Assembly: GCA_018873245.2 (NCBI GenBank)
Contig: JAEMBT020000005.1
Coordinates: 2,554,001-2,618,000, forward strand
Length of the DNA stretch: 64,000 bases
Direction of reading: 5' to 3'
Origin: Archegozetes longisetosus
Lineage: Eukaryota; Arthropoda; Arachnida; Sarcoptiformes; Trhypochthoniidae
Of this stretch, positions 62,654 through 64,000 are shown piece after piece (the stretch's first letter is position 1; every line of letters begins with the position of its first letter). The notes under the pieces were generated by a model. It searched no databases and was not told the DNA's origin. It saw only the letters and a program-made list of their open reading frames with translations. The translations under genes were made by a program, and so were the position numbers.

Positions 62654-63007
62654 ATTTTAGATATACTCTCTGCTCAATAAATGAAACATCTCATCATGGA
62701 CCCAAGGCCTAAGGTCCTTGGATCGTACTTCGGGCCATAGAATACATGCTCCTCGACATGGATATAAATCGATAGAACATGTCGAGTCGAGTATTATGAT
62801 CTCAGTCTTAAAGCTTTAGGAACTTTGGTACCAAAAGTCCCAGATCTTGAAGACTGAAGCCATGAGGCCTAACTCGACAAGTTATATCGATTGACACCCA
62901 TGTTGAGGGGCTATGGACCCTATGGGCCGAATCAGATTCTAAGGATCCTAGGGCGTTGGATCCATGATGAGACGTTTCATTTATTGAGTAGAGGATATAT
63001 CTAAAAT
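62654..63007. mobile_element. Foldback/MITE element, 354 bp, palindromic over its length
   Basis: The ends ATTTTAGATATACTCTCTGC (left) and the inverse of GTAGAGGATATATCTAAAAT (right) start an inverted repeat that contains CTCAATAAATGAAACATCTC on the left and its counterpart with one change on the right. It continues inward through CATGGA(C/T)CC and GATATAA(A)TCGA almost to the middle near 62830. It is GC-richer than its surroundings and encodes nothing. A transcript would fold into one long hairpin. Confidence 0.65.
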
Positions 63008-64000
63008 GTTAGCAGGTACTGATAAGCAATTCAGGCAAATCGAAATAAGTCGTTTTGTAATAGAGCATGTGTCTTAAATAACACTCGCTCGATATATGAA
63101 CAATCGTGAAATAAAAATCTTTTATAGATATGACCATAAGATTAATAGAAAGAAGGAAAAAGAAATCAAACCAATGAAACGAGATTAAAAACTAAAAGTA
63201 AAGCGCCGAGAGGTGGTGGTACGTTGAAACCTGAATATATAACTAACGAGTACATTGACAAACTGATCAATAAGTCTGTGAATTTAGCGCACTAAAAACT
63301 CAAAAATATGCATGCATTTATGCACTAAAACGGGCAAAATGTGCACTGCCCGAAACTAAAAACTACCTGTAAAATACTAGTTGCCCTTCTCCGTACCAAT
63401 ACGTTAACCTTGGCTTATCGGTTAAAAGATCGGAATTTCGTATACGTTTCATGTACGCTATAGAGATGAATACGAAAAGTACTTGCTTGTGCGTAAAATC
63501 TAATGTCACTACTTAATGGCGACTAGAATTTCGTATGTATTTGTGCTCGTATATAAACCACAAAAAACTTTCTTTGAATCTAATCTCTGTTGCCATACAT
63601 CTATTGCACCACAAGGAAAAAATAATGTATCTTATCTATATGGTTACACTTATAAACAGCTTTGGACAATGAGATCTACTGTTAGAAATTTGGCTGTATA
63701 AAATTGATAAATTATATAAGTCTTATGAAAACTAATATGTAGTAACTAGAATAGTTGAAAATTATATCATATAAAAATTTTTAAGATATAATAACATTTA
63801 GCTTATAAAAATACTAATTAAATACAGTCAAAAATTTCTAGTGAGTACTGTATACATATTATGAATCATTTTATAAGAAAATATGGGTGAATCTGGGCTA
63901 ATGGGTCTAAGGGGTTCCCAACATCCCATCTCTAAGTGTAATGCATCATTGGATTCATTTCGTCGAGATGAACATTTTGATACCACATTTGACTACTTCC
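63008..64000. other. Right edge, no gene seen
   Basis: No recognisable exon. The last about 100 bases are GC-richer than the preceding sequence and may begin another repeat that continues outside the window. Confidence 0.4.

Noticed and set aside
1-64000. Virus-like or LTR element, CRISPR array, bacterial-type operon
   Set aside because: I saw no reverse transcriptase, integrase, capsid or envelope motifs, no direct-repeat array with spacers, and the genes are spliced with eukaryotic signals.

Overview
The window is AT-rich animal nuclear DNA with spliced genes. It is most likely from an arthropod: Prospero and H2.0-type homeodomain sequences are arthropod-like, and there are degenerate TTAGG-type tracts. 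A small chelicerate such as a mite is possible, but I cannot prove it from sequence alone.

Layout. (1) 1-3823, minus strand: the 5' two thirds of DLST, the E2 core of mitochondrial 2-oxoglutarate dehydrogenase. It has two short lipoyl-domain exons, a linker exon and the start of the catalytic domain, and it runs off the left edge. A weak candidate for its first exon lies near 4216-4343. (2) About 4.5-38.4 kb: a 34-kb stretch with no gene I can recognise. It carries most of the window's long (AG)n/(CT)n tracts, three TTAGG-like patches and several possible 5' exon or promoter signals for the next gene. (3) 38552-44798, plus strand: a complete prospero/Prox gene in four coding exons, about 1116 codons. 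Its first coding intron has AT-AC ends and all the hallmarks of a U12-type intron, at the place where the fly prospero twintron lies. (4) 50.8-51.4 kb: a cysteine-rich trypsin-inhibitor-like (TIL) relic whose conserved cysteines are spread over several frames. (5) 52488-55258, plus strand: a complete H2.0/HLX-type homeobox gene, four exons, 294 codons, with two eh1-like Groucho-binding motifs before the homeodomain. (6) 55.3-64 kb: no host gene, but many small DNA-transposon fossils. These are three long inverted-repeat elements, a mariner relic, and possible hAT and Tigger-like ends. Members of a 60-75 bp inverted-repeat family occur at 20.7, 47.3, 56.0 and 56.7 kb.

How it fits together. The gene order DLST - Prox - HLX looks old. 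As I recall the human map, PROX2 sits beside DLST on 14q24 and PROX1 and HLX are both on 1q. Here all three lie within 55 kb. One reading is a regulatory block in which the metabolic gene DLST is held next to prospero by prospero's distal control DNA. The AG/CT-tract landscape stops abruptly after 43.9 kb, just before prospero's last two coding exons.

I saw no CRISPR array, confident tRNA or rRNA, LTR element or virus-like element.
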